This document shows positions 22,112 to 33,182 of a stretch of 44,259 nucleotides of DNA, one piece after another. The notes beneath the pieces were generated by a model. That model saw only the letters and a program-made list of their open reading frames with translations. It was not told the origin of the DNA and searched no databases. The translations under genes and the position numbers were made by a program. The stretch is from Polysphondylium violaceum (taxonomy: Eukaryota > Evosea > Eumycetozoa > Dictyosteliales > Dictyosteliaceae): NCBI GenBank assembly GCA_000277445.1, contig AJWJ01000152.1, positions 1 through 44,259 of the forward strand. The letters run 5' to 3'. Positions within the stretch are counted from its first letter, which is position 1. Each line of letters starts with the position of its first letter.

Positions 22112-23633
22112 TTAGTTCGAACTTTGAAAATATGAATAATCACCATTGTGGGATAAAGTTGGTTTAAAAGGAGGTTCAGCAGTTCTATCTTGAATGGCAC
22201 TCCAATCTATACCTTCAAAAAATGGATGTTTCTTGATTCCTGTGGCGTCAATTCTTTTTCTTTCTGGTGCGATTAATCTAAAAATTTCAAAAAAATAAAT
22301 TGTTAGTCTCTGTCGGTATAGTTAAAATTAAATTTAAAATAAAAAAAGTAATAAAGACGACACAATCAAAATTATTATTCTACAATAATAATTCAGAAAT
22401 ATAGAGAGTATAATAGAGTATATAATTATATATGTATAATAGTAGTATTTTACAAAAATAAAACACAACAACAATAACAACAATAATATAACAACACACA
22501 CAAGGAAATTATTTTAAATAAAATAATCCTTACTCTCTAATTAGTGATTCTTGTACTTTTGAAAGTGGTTGATTTTTAGAAATGGCAGTATTTAATAATC
22601 CTCTCCAATTTCCAATGTTTTCCCTAATTTTTTGTTCGGTAGTATCTGGAGATTCGACAAATAAAGCTTGACCTGTGATTAATTCAAATAAAATGGCACC
22701 AAGTGACCAATAGTCACACAATTTTGAATAGACAACACCTTGGACGACTTCAACGGCCATATATTGGGGTGTACCAATATAGCTTGTGTAGGAACTATTT
22801 GGATTACGTAAAAATGATTGGAAATTGGGTGGAGTGTTGCCAAATGGTTTATTATTTTGCTCAAGCCAATGTGCATTGGCACTGCCTGCTCCACTGGTAC
22901 CTGCTGATGGAACACTGCTACTATGGGATGCTCCACTATTACCACTGTGATTGACATTGTGGACCTGTTTTGAACTACCATAGTCACCCAAAATTAAATG
23001 ACCATCTCTATCAATCATGATGTTTTCTGGTTTAATATCACGATGAATAAAGCCTAAATTGTGGAATGCCTCTAAAATACAAACTAATTCAGCAATGTAA
23101 AATTTAATTTCATCCATAGTGAATTTCTTTCCCTCTACAATTCTACGATAACAATAGGAATTTAAATCACCTCCGCCAATAAATTCCATCAAGAAATAAA
23201 ATACACCTTCGTCTTTATCTATAAATGAACAATAAAGTTTTGGTGATCTACAATTTGTATTTTTATTACATGCAATCATTGCATCTCTTTCTCTAATGGC
23301 TCTTTTTTTCTAATATTTTCAATTAAAATTATTAGTACTCTTAATACTATATCAATTGATTGATTTAAAAATATTACTACATACAATTAATTCTGCATCA
23401 TTTACATCTGCGTAAAATACTTTTTTCAATGCATATATTTCATTTGTGGATTTTTTATCTTTAACTATACAAACTTCACCATAGGATCCACTACCAATGG
23501 TTGCAATAGTTTCGTAACTATTTATATTTAATTTTGATTCAAAACCTGTAAAAGAGTAATTAAATTCTTCTTCACTTGGATCAATTGGAATATCAAGTCT
23601 ATTGCTATTTGAAGGAATAAAAATTGGTTCCAT
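22112..23633 (-). CDS. AGC-family Ser/Thr protein kinase with altered DYG and AVE motifs
   Basis: Three exons: complement(23385-23633), complement(22534-23309) and complement(22112-22277); introns of 75 and 256 bp; 396 residues. Glycine loop GSGSYGEV (47-54), ATP-binding Lys in YALKK (K70), and catalytic HRDIKPEN (172-179). The metal motif is DYG (192-194) instead of DFG, and the APE motif reads AVE (268-270). Between them the activation segment holds a Ser/Asn/Gly-rich insert of roughly 45 residues before SYIGTPQYM. The last exon has a short AGC tail (PPFKPTL then DYSYF), but no hydrophobic-motif phosphorylation site follows. Lys, HRD Asp and the metal Asp are present, so activity is likely. 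The exact AGC subgroup (PDK1-like or NDR/PKA-like) is uncertain. The upstream region suggests developmental control. Confidence 0.88.
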
Positions 23634-23645
23634 TTTATGTAAAAT

Positions 23646-23702
23646 TATAAAAGTTGTAAAAAGTGTAAAAAAGTGTAAAAAGTGTAAAAAATGTAAAAAT
23701 TG
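23646..23702. repeat. Short tandem repeat in the kinase leader
   Basis: About five tandem copies of a nine- to ten-base GTAAAAAGT unit (TTTTTACAC on the kinase strand) lie immediately upstream of the kinase ATG, so they are in the leader or core promoter. Confidence 0.6.
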
Positions 23703-25542
23703 ATTGATTCGGTTTGGTTGTTGATTGTTTGTTTGTTTGTTTGATTGATTGTTGATTAATTAATTGATCAATTGATTCAAATGTTTAATATTTATAATGG
23801 TACGAATTCGTTGATTGAAAAAAATGAGAAAAAAAATTAAAAAAATTAATCTGTGTCTGATAAACTACGCTATTGGTGATTGCGGTGTTGATGTTATTAT
23901 TATTATTACTATTATAATCTGTTATTTGATATTTGTGTTTGTTAAATGAATAATTAATATACGCGCGATGGTGATTATAATAAATCTGAATCTAAATGAA
24001 TGTTATTAGATTGTGGTATAGTAAGATAGGTAATTTTAAAAAATTAACGGTTAGAATAAAAAATCACAATGACGCCAAGAAAAAAAATTGAATTGAGATG
24101 AAAGGCGAGCGAAGAAATAGTGTGTGAGTGGGGGGTGTGTTAATTGGTGTGTATGATTTTTTAATAATATTAACAATTTAATGTATTGGTGTTTTTCTTC
24201 TAGTTGACTATTTTTAGATTTTTAATAGAAAAAAAAAAAAAAAAAAAGATTATTGTGATATTTATAATATTTTAAAATTCAAATATTATTAATTAGAGTG
24301 TGTGGTGCGTGTGTGAAGTAACAAATAACAAAAAAAAAGGAAAAAACTGTGGTAATATTAGAGTGTGGTGTGGGTGTAATGTTATGAAAATTATGTGAAG
24401 TTATAATATGATAAAATGAATTAAATACAAATATAAAAGTAAAACATAACAATATATAAAAAAAAACCTGTCTTTTATATTTGTTTTTCTCTTTTTTTGG
24501 TGGGTTTTTTTTTTCTTATGTAGTAATTACTATACGATGTTGTTTGAAATATGTGTGGGACGTGGGTTTTGGGGAGAAAGGGGTAAAATGGCATATGAAA
24601 ATACCCATATATATATATTTGAATGTGTGTATGAGTGGGTGAGTGTGTAATATTTATTTACTAAATAGAACGTAAAAATTAATTATATCCCGGAGGGACA
24701 GAAAATATATGTGATTATGATAAAAGTCATCATTATAATCATTGTATTTTAAATCTAATAAATGTGGGTTGTGGTATTTTAAAAAATTATACATATATGT
24801 CCATCCAAATAACTGGGTAAGATGAGTGGTGGGGTAAAAACACACAAATAAAAAGAGCAGTGGCAAAAATAGGAATTATAATATTATCATAATTATTATT
24901 TTCCACCATCTACTATTATCAATAAAGACAATAATTTATAGCAATGCAGATGTAATGTGTATAATGTGATCCATCGATAAAGACATACCTGTAGTTGATT
25001 TTCAAATAACAAATATTATATTTACAAAAAAGTGAAAATGAGGAAAAAAAAGATTTTGCAATTGATATTTGTGTTTTTTTTTAAATGAATATGAACCAAA
25101 AAATAGAAATAGATATAAAAAGACACACAGAATCAAAAATATAAGAAAAACTAAACTGCAAAAACAACAACAACAATTATTATAAAAAAATAGAATTTAA
25201 AAAAAAATGAAAAAAACTCATTTTATAATTGGTGTATTAAACTAAAGTGGCATGTATGTTTGTGTTTTAAGAATCTCTGACACTTTTAGAAATGGGTTGT
25301 TTTCTATACACACTTGTTCACACACACCACACACATACACTAAACACAAATGGATTTAAATGTGGATAGTGGGGTGATAGGGGTTGTTTCGTCAGCCATT
25401 TTTTACAAATTTTTTTTAAAAAAATTTTATCACATACATGCACAATTCTTTAAGAGGTTGGGCAATGTTTATCTACTATTACGAAATAAAATAAAATATA
25501 AAACAGCAACAAATCTTTATCTAATAGCGTTGTATTTTGATT

Positions 25543-25558
25543 CCCGATATATATCGGG
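25543..25558. repeat. Perfect 16-bp palindrome CCCGATATATATCGGG
   Basis: An exact inverted repeat with GC-rich ends in an otherwise AT-rich spacer. It could be a dimeric protein-binding site or a short RNA hairpin. No gene is attached with certainty. Confidence 0.6.
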
Positions 25559-26398
25559 TGACTGAGAAAAGATATTACTATAAACAACAGATAAATGCAA
25601 ATACTATTATTGTGATGATCGACGATAATGTAAAAAAATCTTTTACATCTAGAACAAAAAAAAACAAAAAAGTGATTTTCACTAAAATTTGTGATTCGAC
25701 TTGAGCAAAATACACTTACCCTTTTTGAATTTTCTTGTTTTCTTGGGTTGGTGTGTTTTACAATTTATTTATATTACTACAATCTATTTTTTAGTTAGTG
25801 TTCCTCTTTGTGTACTATATCTCTATCTATATCTATCTACAATGTGTTTTATACAATCCAATTAATTGTGGGTGTGGAGCACTCGTCTAAAATATGTTTT
25901 CAGGGGATTCTCAAACAGACATTTGCATACCTCCCGCAAGGTGGAAAAAAAAAAAAATTAAAATTAATTAAATTTATAAACATAAAAAATCTAATTTTAT
26001 AAAAAACTCTTTGGAGGGTGATTGACTACGAAAAAATAAAAATTTGTGATCAATTTTCAGTATTTAGCCATCGTCGGTGGGGTGGTTGATTCTGACAATG
26101 CACAGTTTTTGGTATCAAAGATTTATTTTTTTTTTTTCCTTTACGCTCGCAAGAGTGTCTCTTGATTTTTTCGTTCAGAGAAAACATTGTAAAAATTTCT
26201 TTTTTTTTTTTTTTTTTCTTTTTAAATATATTTTATTTTTTTTGTGAATGTGAAAAGTTCGTTTTTTTTTATTTCCGCCTGGTATGTGGTACAATGGAAA
26301 ATGCGGAGCAGCAATTCAATGACATGACACATTGATGTTGACTGTTACTGTTGTTGTTATGATGATGATATATTTTATATAAAATTGGAATTGTATTT

Positions 26399-28381
26399 TT
26401 AAAGTTTAGTTAATTTTTCAAAATTCTTTTCCAATTTAGTTTCAAACTCCTTGATACTGGACTTGACTTGTTCACTAGATATATTATTGTTATTATTATA
26501 ATAAAAAAAAGTTAGCATGCATTAATTATTGATTTCCAAAACAAGTAATAATATGATCAAGTGAATAATTATAATAATAATTATACATACGTATATGTTG
26601 ATTTTGAGGAAGAGATTGGAGACAAAGTGGTAAAAACATCAGATTGAGAGGCTTTGTTAACTTTACCATTAACCATAGCAGTTAATAATTTATCAACATC
26701 AGCTGGTTTAAGAGAATTGGTGTTAATTATATATACATTGGTTCCAACACTAATGAGTTCTATAGAGGTAATTTTGAATTAGTAAAATGTCATATTAATC
26801 ACCGATTATTAGAGATGGATAGAAATAAATACTTTTGAATAAAGCAGCTTTATCTTGAGCTGGAGTAGTGCTTTGAGTATTGAATGAATAAAATGGATAA
26901 AAGTTATTTTCGCCAGTGAAGCCAGTAACAAAATATTTTTCAGCTTGATCAACATTTAATTGGGCAAATGATGGGAGTACTTTATCATTTACAAAAAATA
27001 CAACAGCGTTTGGTTGTTGATAGACGTTGGTGGTGAATTTAATTGGAATGGTGGCATTTACTTTTTTACCAACCTTTTCAACTAAATCGCATTGATTGAC
27101 GGCTAAATCTGATTGAGAATAAGTGATACTATCAAATAAACGAGTGAGACCGCTGTCGACAGACCAGATTGATCCTTGAGAAACAACTTTACCACTGAAT
27201 TTGTTATTTAAAAGATAGTTTTCAGAATCAAATGCAAGAACAGTCTTTTCGTTGGCACTGTAGATGGTTGATGTTGGTAATGGTAATGTATCTTGATATG
27301 TTTTCATTAAAGTGTTGCTTGAAATTGCAGAGATAACATTACGAATATTTTCAGTTGATTGATTACCTGAAATAACGGCAATACCTCTCTTTACATCAAT
27401 AATGTTGAATGATGATGATTTTAATCCATATTTTTCTATAGTATATAAAGAAATAGTATTAGTATAATATCTATAGTAGTAGTGCTAGTAATGGTACTAG
27501 AGAAAAGTAATTAAACATACCTGGATTTGAAAGTACAAATTTAGGAGTAAGGTATACAGTTAAAGAGTGTTTAAAGTTTTTAGTTGAACCAACGTTGGTG
27601 TTTGGTAAGAGATGGTTGAGAAAGAGGGCAGAGACAGAGTCATTGGTGACAGCTCTAATGGTTGATTCTTTGCCTTTATCACTACCAACGGCAGCATCTC
27701 TAACATAGATATTATCACCTTCAGAGATATTGTCTTTGACCAATTCCAAAATAGCTTTATAGTTTGGAATGCTAATGGTTGATGAGTTGCTGTTTAATTG
27801 AGATACTGATTCATCGAGATAATAGTTGGTGGTGTTGGCTGATTCAGAGTTGACAACGGTGAGAACGTTGTTTTTGTCTTTGGTGCCTACAGAGTTTTGT
27901 AATAAAAGTTTTTCTCTTGGATTACGATAGGCTTGATTGTATGGTGTGATGCTGTAACCATTTAATGTCCAATTCAATTCGTAATCTAATCCACTTCTTT
28001 CTCTGGGAAAGGTGGTGACTTCACTATCTTGTTCAGCTTGAATATTAATCAATCCACTTCTATCTCTCTTTCTTCTCAATAAATCGTAAATTGATTTGCT
28101 TGATAATGATGGTGATGAACTAGCAGTAGCAGTGCTAGCAGTTGTATATAATCTTGAAGATGATTTCTGCGTGTGAAAAGGTTTATTAGTATATATATTA
28201 TTTATAGTGTGTGTGGTGTGTAAAAACAATCAGAGTGATCAAGTGATCGATCACTATCTCCACCAAACGGCACATCAGCAGCATTTGATGATCAGTGTGG
28301 TTATGTGTGTCAAACACATTACGAAACAAAATCGATATATACCAAGAGATTTGAAGATCTAATAACTGAAGTTGAAAACAT
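26399..28381 (-). CDS. Mitochondrial PEP-carboxykinase-like pseudoenzyme
   Basis: Five exons: complement(28343-28381), complement(27521-28166), complement(26833-27435), complement(26591-26759) and complement(26399-26474); introns of 176, 85, 73 and 116 bp; 510 residues. Exon 1 (MFSTSVIRSSNLL) joined to KSSSRLYTTAS makes a good mitochondrial presequence. Homology to ATP-type PEPCK is seen in order: IYVRDAAVGSDKG, then RAVTNDSVSALF (PEPCK: D-FCGA...R-ITE-AW-A-F), YGLKSSSFNIID (GLNSENFVAFN), VLPSFAQLNVDQAEKYF (VLPPVS-LT-DQ--YHF) and GTNVYIINTN (A-AYLVNTG). The P-loop GLSGTGKT, the RSPKDK loop, YxGEMKK, the metal motif DDEHGW, ENTR and the AKxAGTERG loop are all replaced or deleted. It should therefore not catalyse the reaction. 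A structural or regulatory role is inference. Confidence 0.8.
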
Positions 28382-28599
28382 TTTATATAACTCTATTTAG
28401 ATCTGCAGTGTTAATATAATCTGATCAAAGATATTACTATTACTGTTGGATGATTAAAGTTATTCGAAAGGTGATGTGATAATATCAATGAAAAAAAAAT
28501 AAAAAATAAAAAAAAAAAGCCCTCAATTTTTTTTAAAAAAATTCAACGTTACGCCCCACACAGTGATCATGATGGCCCCCAAATGTGTGTTTCTGATCA
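28236..28599. promoter_or_regulatory. Cluster of TGATCA palindromes at the PEPCK-like gene 5' end
   Basis: Five TGATCA copies (28236, 28289, 28422, 28564, 28594) in about 360 bases, plus a perfect 14-bp palindrome AGTGATCGATCACT near 28243-28256. Two of the copies and the palindrome are in the first intron. About 0.1 copies are expected by base composition alone. It may be a binding-site cluster controlling the PEPCK-like gene. Confidence 0.4.
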
Positions 28600-28610
28600 A
28601 TCAGATATAG

Positions 28611-30665
28611 TTATATTATTTTATTGTTCGTTTTAAATTCATTGAATCTGTGGACAAGCTTTGGATCGAGTGTGTTGTGTTCTTGGTGATACATGATATA
28701 GTGTTTGAGGATGTTGTGACATTGGAGAGCATTCTCGCCTTTAAATTCCTTAATGATGTGGTCGAAAAAGAGATGTTGATCGGCAAATACCAATGTGCAG
28801 GCAGTGATGAATGCCTTGTTTTGGTATTTACCGTCATATACGAGGTCTTGGGTTAATGATGAAAGTATCAGTTGATCAGATGGGTATTCGGCCAATATCA
28901 TTCGAGAGAGCTGTCTCATTAGTTTGAAATTAGAGTATTGAATCGATTGTCTGAATAAACTAAACAGAGTGTATCCGTCAAAGAGGATGAATTGGTGATC
29001 GATTATGTCACAGGCACGGAACTTTTCGAGTATCGATTTAAAGTACTTTGGAGGCGAATCGAGTATAAAGGGTGTTGGCGAGTCGGTGAATTGCCAGTTT
29101 GCGTCAATTAAAAACAATAGACACGATACACCAGATGCCTCTCGAATGATACGGATATGGTCGCTCGATAGGTATTTGCTATCGACACGGGCTCCACCAA
29201 ATGGTGTGATTCTTTTATAGATTCTGGTGGTGAGCATCACTCTAAATTGTGCGGAAAACTCATGGGCAAACTGTGGATCCAGCGAGACCCTGTGATTGTA
29301 TATATAGGGAAATGATCTTTTTGGTAGATACTCCATCAAACTCCAGACACTGATGTCGTCAAACACGCCAATCGATATGAGGAATTTGATGAGCTCGAGG
29401 TCCCATTCGAGGAAATTCGTTGCTAAGAGAGTTGATTCAAACCATGATTGATATTTACTGGAAAGGAGTTTAAGCACTCTAATGTCTTTTTGTATTAATG
29501 GATACCTAATATCATCATCTTCACTGGGATCCACCATGTGCAATAGATTGTTGTCATCGAGATACACCAACACTTGGTAGGGTGCACCTAGTGAAGCAAT
29601 GGTGAATTCAAAGTGTATACTATGGAGATACTTGACTAAATCCAAATCACCAATGCAATGCTTTTCAATAGACGCCCATTTAAATGGCCAATCTTTAACA
29701 TGTTTGGGGAATTCAAGATGAATAAACTCGAGTGTCGATACATTGGGTATTGCCTTGATTTCCCCCATATCAAAGCCATCGAGTATGTCTGGCTTATCTC
29801 TAATCATTCTCTCGAGGATCCTGACGTCACCAAAAGAGACGGCTTCAATGATATCGTAGGTGACCTTGGTAACTTCATAATCAAACTCTAATATAAAGGG
29901 CACTGCATCTGGATACTGTGGCGGTAACTTGGATAGCACAAGATTACATTCCTTTCGTGCCGACATATACTCTATCACCTCTGATGACAGTTTACTTAGA
30001 TCAAAGCTTGTCTCTTTGCACTCTACTCTATCTCTCTCTTTGATTCTATTGTAAATATGATACACAAGAGGATAGTAGTGATATTGAACATTACTATACA
30101 GATACACGACCAAAGATGTTGACTGATGCTTGGTAACTATATCAAACACATCTATTCTACCATTCAATGTCGGTGCGCTATAACCAAGAAAAGGGAATAT
30201 GCCAATGGCGATTTCATAGAGTTCACGTATGATACGGATGTCGGCATTTGGTGCCTTTACACAATTTTCAAAGAAATAAATGTAAATAGAGTCTGTTGGT
30301 TTATATACATGTTGCAACCATTGTGTCGACACCCTTTGGTATCTATCATAGCAAGTATTGTATCTAAAGAATGCCAACATTGCCTCTTTACTTAGATCCA
30401 ATATATCACAAAATCTATATGATGGTGGTGAAGTATTATTATTATTACCACTACCACTATTGTCATTAAAGACTATATTCCATTTCTTATCAAAAATATC
30501 CCATTTATTATGTTTACATATATATTGAATTGGTAAATCATAGTAATTAAAACAATGGTGTTCATCGCCATCATTGTCATATTTACAATAGGAAATGATT
30601 GTTTTGTTTAAATATTGATTTCTAATGATTGAAAAGAATAAATTATTAATATTATTACTATTCAT
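28611..30665 (-). CDS. Dictyostelid ankyrin-like repeat family protein
   Basis: Single exon, 684 residues. The N-terminus MNSNNINNLFFSIIRNQYLN resembles the start of a large dictyostelid-expanded family with degenerate ankyrin-type helical repeats. Repeating units of about 30-40 residues contain motifs such as GDVRILERMI, GDLDLVKYLHSIHFEF, WDLELIKFLISIGVFDD and SNFKLMRQLSRM, the typical GdlelVkyLxx pattern. There is no enzyme motif or signal peptide; the protein is rich in Tyr, Phe and Asp. The function is unknown; protein binding is the general expectation for such repeats. The ATG at 30665 is preceded by AAATGAATAGT-like AT-rich sequence on its strand, and the frame stays open to the stop at 28611 without introns. 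Confidence 0.7.
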   Translation of the reverse strand: MNSNNINNLFFSIIRNQYLNKTIISYCKYDNDGDEHHCFNYYDLPIQYICKHNKWDIFDKKWNIVFNDNSGSGNNNNTSPPSYRFCDILDLSKEAMLAFFRYNTCYDRYQRVSTQWLQHVYKPTDSIYIYFFENCVKAPNADIRIIRELYEIAIGIFPFLGYSAPTLNGRIDVFDIVTKHQSTSLVVYLYSNVQYHYYPLVYHIYNRIKERDRVECKETSFDLSKLSSEVIEYMSARKECNLVLSKLPPQYPDAVPFILEFDYEVTKVTYDIIEAVSFGDVRILERMIRDKPDILDGFDMGEIKAIPNVSTLEFIHLEFPKHVKDWPFKWASIEKHCIGDLDLVKYLHSIHFEFTIASLGAPYQVLVYLDDNNLLHMVDPSEDDDIRYPLIQKDIRVLKLLSSKYQSWFESTLLATNFLEWDLELIKFLISIGVFDDISVWSLMEYLPKRSFPYIYNHRVSLDPQFAHEFSAQFRVMLTTRIYKRITPFGGARVDSKYLSSDHIRIIREASGVSCLLFLIDANWQFTDSPTPFILDSPPKYFKSILEKFRACDIIDHQFILFDGYTLFSLFRQSIQYSNFKLMRQLSRMILAEYPSDQLILSSLTQDLVYDGKYQNKAFITACTLVFADQHLFFDHIIKEFKGENALQCHNILKHYIMYHQEHNTLDPKLVHRFNEFKTNNKII

Positions 30666-31069
30666 TTATTATTATTACTATCTATCCGGACCAAATATTT
30701 TATTAGGTTGGATATTTTTTTCAAAAAAAAAACCAAACCAATTTTCAAAAGATGGATAATATTTGTTTGGATGGAATATAAATATATGATCCAATTTAAA
30801 ATTCATTCATTCATGTTAATTAACATTATTGTAGTTCATCAATATTATAAATTTTAACACTGTTGATGATATATTTTTACTACTCAAAACATAAATAATA
30901 TTAATAATAGAAAAAAATTAAAAAAATTAAAAAAATTAAAAAAAAAAAAGGTTGTGAGAAAAAAAACGAATCAATTTTTTCGTGATTTCCTCGATAATTA
31001 ATTTTTAAGGAACGAAGTCAAGCGTTTTAAGAGATAGAGACAAGAGGAAATCTTATCCAATCAATAAGA
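30666..31069. promoter_or_regulatory. Divergent promoter between ankyrin-like and SURF6 genes
   Basis: AT-rich, with an A-rich block of AAAAATT repeats at about 30910-30950 and a purine-rich leader just before the SURF6 ATG (31030-31069). No other feature is seen. Confidence 0.4.
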
Positions 31070-32389
31070 ATGAGTACACTTCAAGGTAGATTACAAGAGA
31101 CATCCAATTGTATGTATTTAGATTTAATCAGTTTGTGTTTACACAACACCTTGGTTTGATAATCAGTCGTCTGTCAGTCGGTCGATAAACGATAATAGTA
31201 CTAACTAACAAACAATTACTATTGATCGATAGGGATGAACTCAATGTTTAGTATTATTAAAGATCCTACTTCTTCTGAGACAGTATCTTTTTCAAATAGA
31301 GTCAATGGTGCACCACGTAAAACATCATCTGATCTTTCATTGGATGAGTTATCTAAATTAAATAGTAATAGTAGCAATACTACCACCACCACCACCACTA
31401 CTACTACTACTGCTCCTATAACAACACCAGTTAAACAAACAACCACCACCACTACAACACCAAACTCTATAAAGAGTAAACAAGAATTTAAACAACAATT
31501 ACAAAAACAATTAGAGGAAATGAAATCTAAACGTCAACCAAAAACTCAAGCAAATAAGAGATTCAAAGATGCAGAGGGTAATAAAAAAGATATTAAAATA
31601 GAAACACCAGTAAAATCAAAACAAACAACAACAACAACAACAACAACAACTACAACAGATTCATCATCAAAAAAAAGAAAACAAATGGAACAAGAACAAG
31701 AAGAACAAATTAAAGTTAAAGATGAACCAGTGTCAGATGACGAACAACAACAAGACGAAGAAGATGATGAATTTGATGAATATAATGACTCTGACGATGA
31801 AGATCAAGACGATGAAGATTCCGATGATGAAGAGTATGATGAAGACGAAATGAATGAAAAGATCTCAAAACAAGAGGAAGATTTACAATTTAGTACATTT
31901 GATTTCAGTTCAGGTAAAGCTTTGCCCAGCTATCTCATGGCCAAGGGTAGAAAATCAAGTAAAAAAGAGTTGTTGGAGAAAGCAGAAGAGAGAGAAAAGA
32001 TTCTTCAACGTGCCAAAACCACTGGCGAAGGTAGAGATTTAGCTCAAGCCATTCGTTGGTCTGCAGCATTTGATAAAGTAAATGGTATCAAGGTCAAAGA
32101 TGATCCATCGTTATTAAGAAAATCTATAAAGAAAATCGAAAAGAGAAAAGTAAAGAGTGCCAAAGAATGGATCAAGAGAAAGAAGGAGGTAAAGGAAAAG
32201 ATCAAGGAGCGTGTCGATAAAAGAGAGGCCAACATTAAGGCTAAAATAGAGGAAAAGAAAAATAGAAAAATGGGTATCAAAAAGAAGAAGCCAGCCGGTG
32301 GTGGTAAAAAAGATAACAAAAAAGACAACAAAGGCCTAAAGAGAGCCGGTTTTGAAGGTAAAAAGAAAACTTATATTAATAAAAAATAA
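31070..32389 (+). CDS. surf6: SURF6/Rrp14 nucleolar ribosome-biogenesis protein
   Basis: Two exons, 31070-31109 and 31233-32389, with a 123-bp intron; 398 residues. Exon 1 encodes MSTLQGRLQETSN; the second exon continues WMNSMFSIIKDP. Thr-rich and acidic low-complexity stretches (about residues 60-215) precede the SURF6 domain, roughly 225-390: KELLEKAEEREKILQRAK, then RWSAAFDKVNGIKVKDDPSL, a KSIKKIEKRKVKS segment and a very basic helix (KEWIKRKKEVKEKIKERV) ending KRAGFEGKK. The family binds nucleic acid in the nucleolus and helps assemble large and small ribosomal subunits. A start at 31235 without exon 1 is possible, but the spliced start keeps frame and adds a conserved-looking N-terminus. 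Confidence 0.85.
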
Positions 32390-33182
32390 AAAATAATTTA
32401 TTATTTGTAAAATTTATTTATATTCTATGTAGGTCTTGCTCAACTTTGTAATCAATATTGTTGATAATGTTTATAGTTATTCCAGTCCCTATATAGATTC
32501 ATTATTTAGTGTGTAATCTATTTGATTAAAGGTAGTATCAATCACATTCAATTAAATATCTATATCATTATTTTTTTTTTTTTTGATTGAAAATGCAAAG
32601 GGAGATCCCCACCATCATTCGGAATTAAAAAAGAAGATAAATCCTCTATAAATAGAGAACAGAGGGGCTTGATTGAGAGTGTGTGGATAAAATAAAAATT
32701 TTAAAAAATATGGGGGTGCAGGCATCAAGTTCAATTTATTTACAAAAAAATGTAGAAAGGGGTTTTATTGAAAGATCCTCCCTCATTCATTTAATAAATA
32801 GTTTACAAATACATCCAGTCTAGTGTTGTTGTTTATCTATTTGTTTTAAAATTCATTGTAATGATCGTCACAAACTATTAATTAATTATTAATTATTAAT
32901 TGTAAGTAATAAAGATCTCAAGATATCTGCAAAAATTTATTATAATCGTCTGTTTTTCTTTGATTCAAGTTTTCTCTTTTTTTTTCACCTCTCAAAATTT
33001 CCCCGCCAGTTTTTTAAATTTTTGAACCGTTGAAAATAAAAACAAAAAAAACCACCATTTTTTTCACAGATCAAACATAAACTGTATAGTGTGCGTCATT
33101 CTGAATTCACCAGCATCACTACCATCATTATATATCTATACTTCTATTATTTATTTTTAATTTATATATGATATCATAAAAA
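32390..33182 (+). promoter_or_regulatory. SURF6 3' flank and NuSAP-like promoter
   Basis: No coding sequence found. Contains a GC-richer patch at about 32594-32665 with a CTCTATAAATAGAG inverted repeat near 32644, TTAATTA repeats near 32878-32902, T runs, and an E2F-like box at 32998-33009 (separate entry). Confidence 0.4.
32998..33009 (-). promoter_or_regulatory. E2F-like box TTTCCCCGCCAG
   Basis: On the reverse strand it reads CTGGCGGGGAAA, close to the E2F/DP site TTTGGCGGGAAA. It lies 173 bases before the ATG of the NuSAP-like gene, nearly the same distance as a second, better match before Nuf2. The matching spacing supports a shared cell-cycle control (inference). Confidence 0.45.

Larger units (their letters stand above)
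23634..26398 (-). promoter_or_regulatory. 2.8-kb region upstream of the AGC kinase, CA-rich on the kinase strand
   Basis: No convincing coding sequence. Many GTG/GGGTGTG-type blocks on the plus strand (near 24121-24150, 24297-24320, 24360-24380, 24549-24590, 24620-24650, 25867-25877) are CACACCC on the kinase strand, like GBF-type developmental elements. Splice-donor-like sequences on the minus strand (ACAG then GTATGT at 24989/24988; AAAGG then GTAAGTG at 25720/25719) lack a coding frame and may end 5' untranslated exons. A 12-bp AATTGATCAATT palindrome is at 23762-23773. GC-richer islands at about 26140-26170 and 26270-26345 lie near the 3' end of the PEPCK-like gene. Confidence 0.4.

Noticed and set aside
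25865-25872. Second DUSE match (ACCCACAA) on the minus strand
   Set aside because: It overlaps a GBF-like GGGTGTGG block, and nothing RNA-like follows about 60 bases downstream on that strand.
24654-26002. Several 60-71-codon open frames in the kinase upstream region
   Set aside because: Composition reads as translated AT-rich spacer, with no family similarity and no splice logic connecting them.
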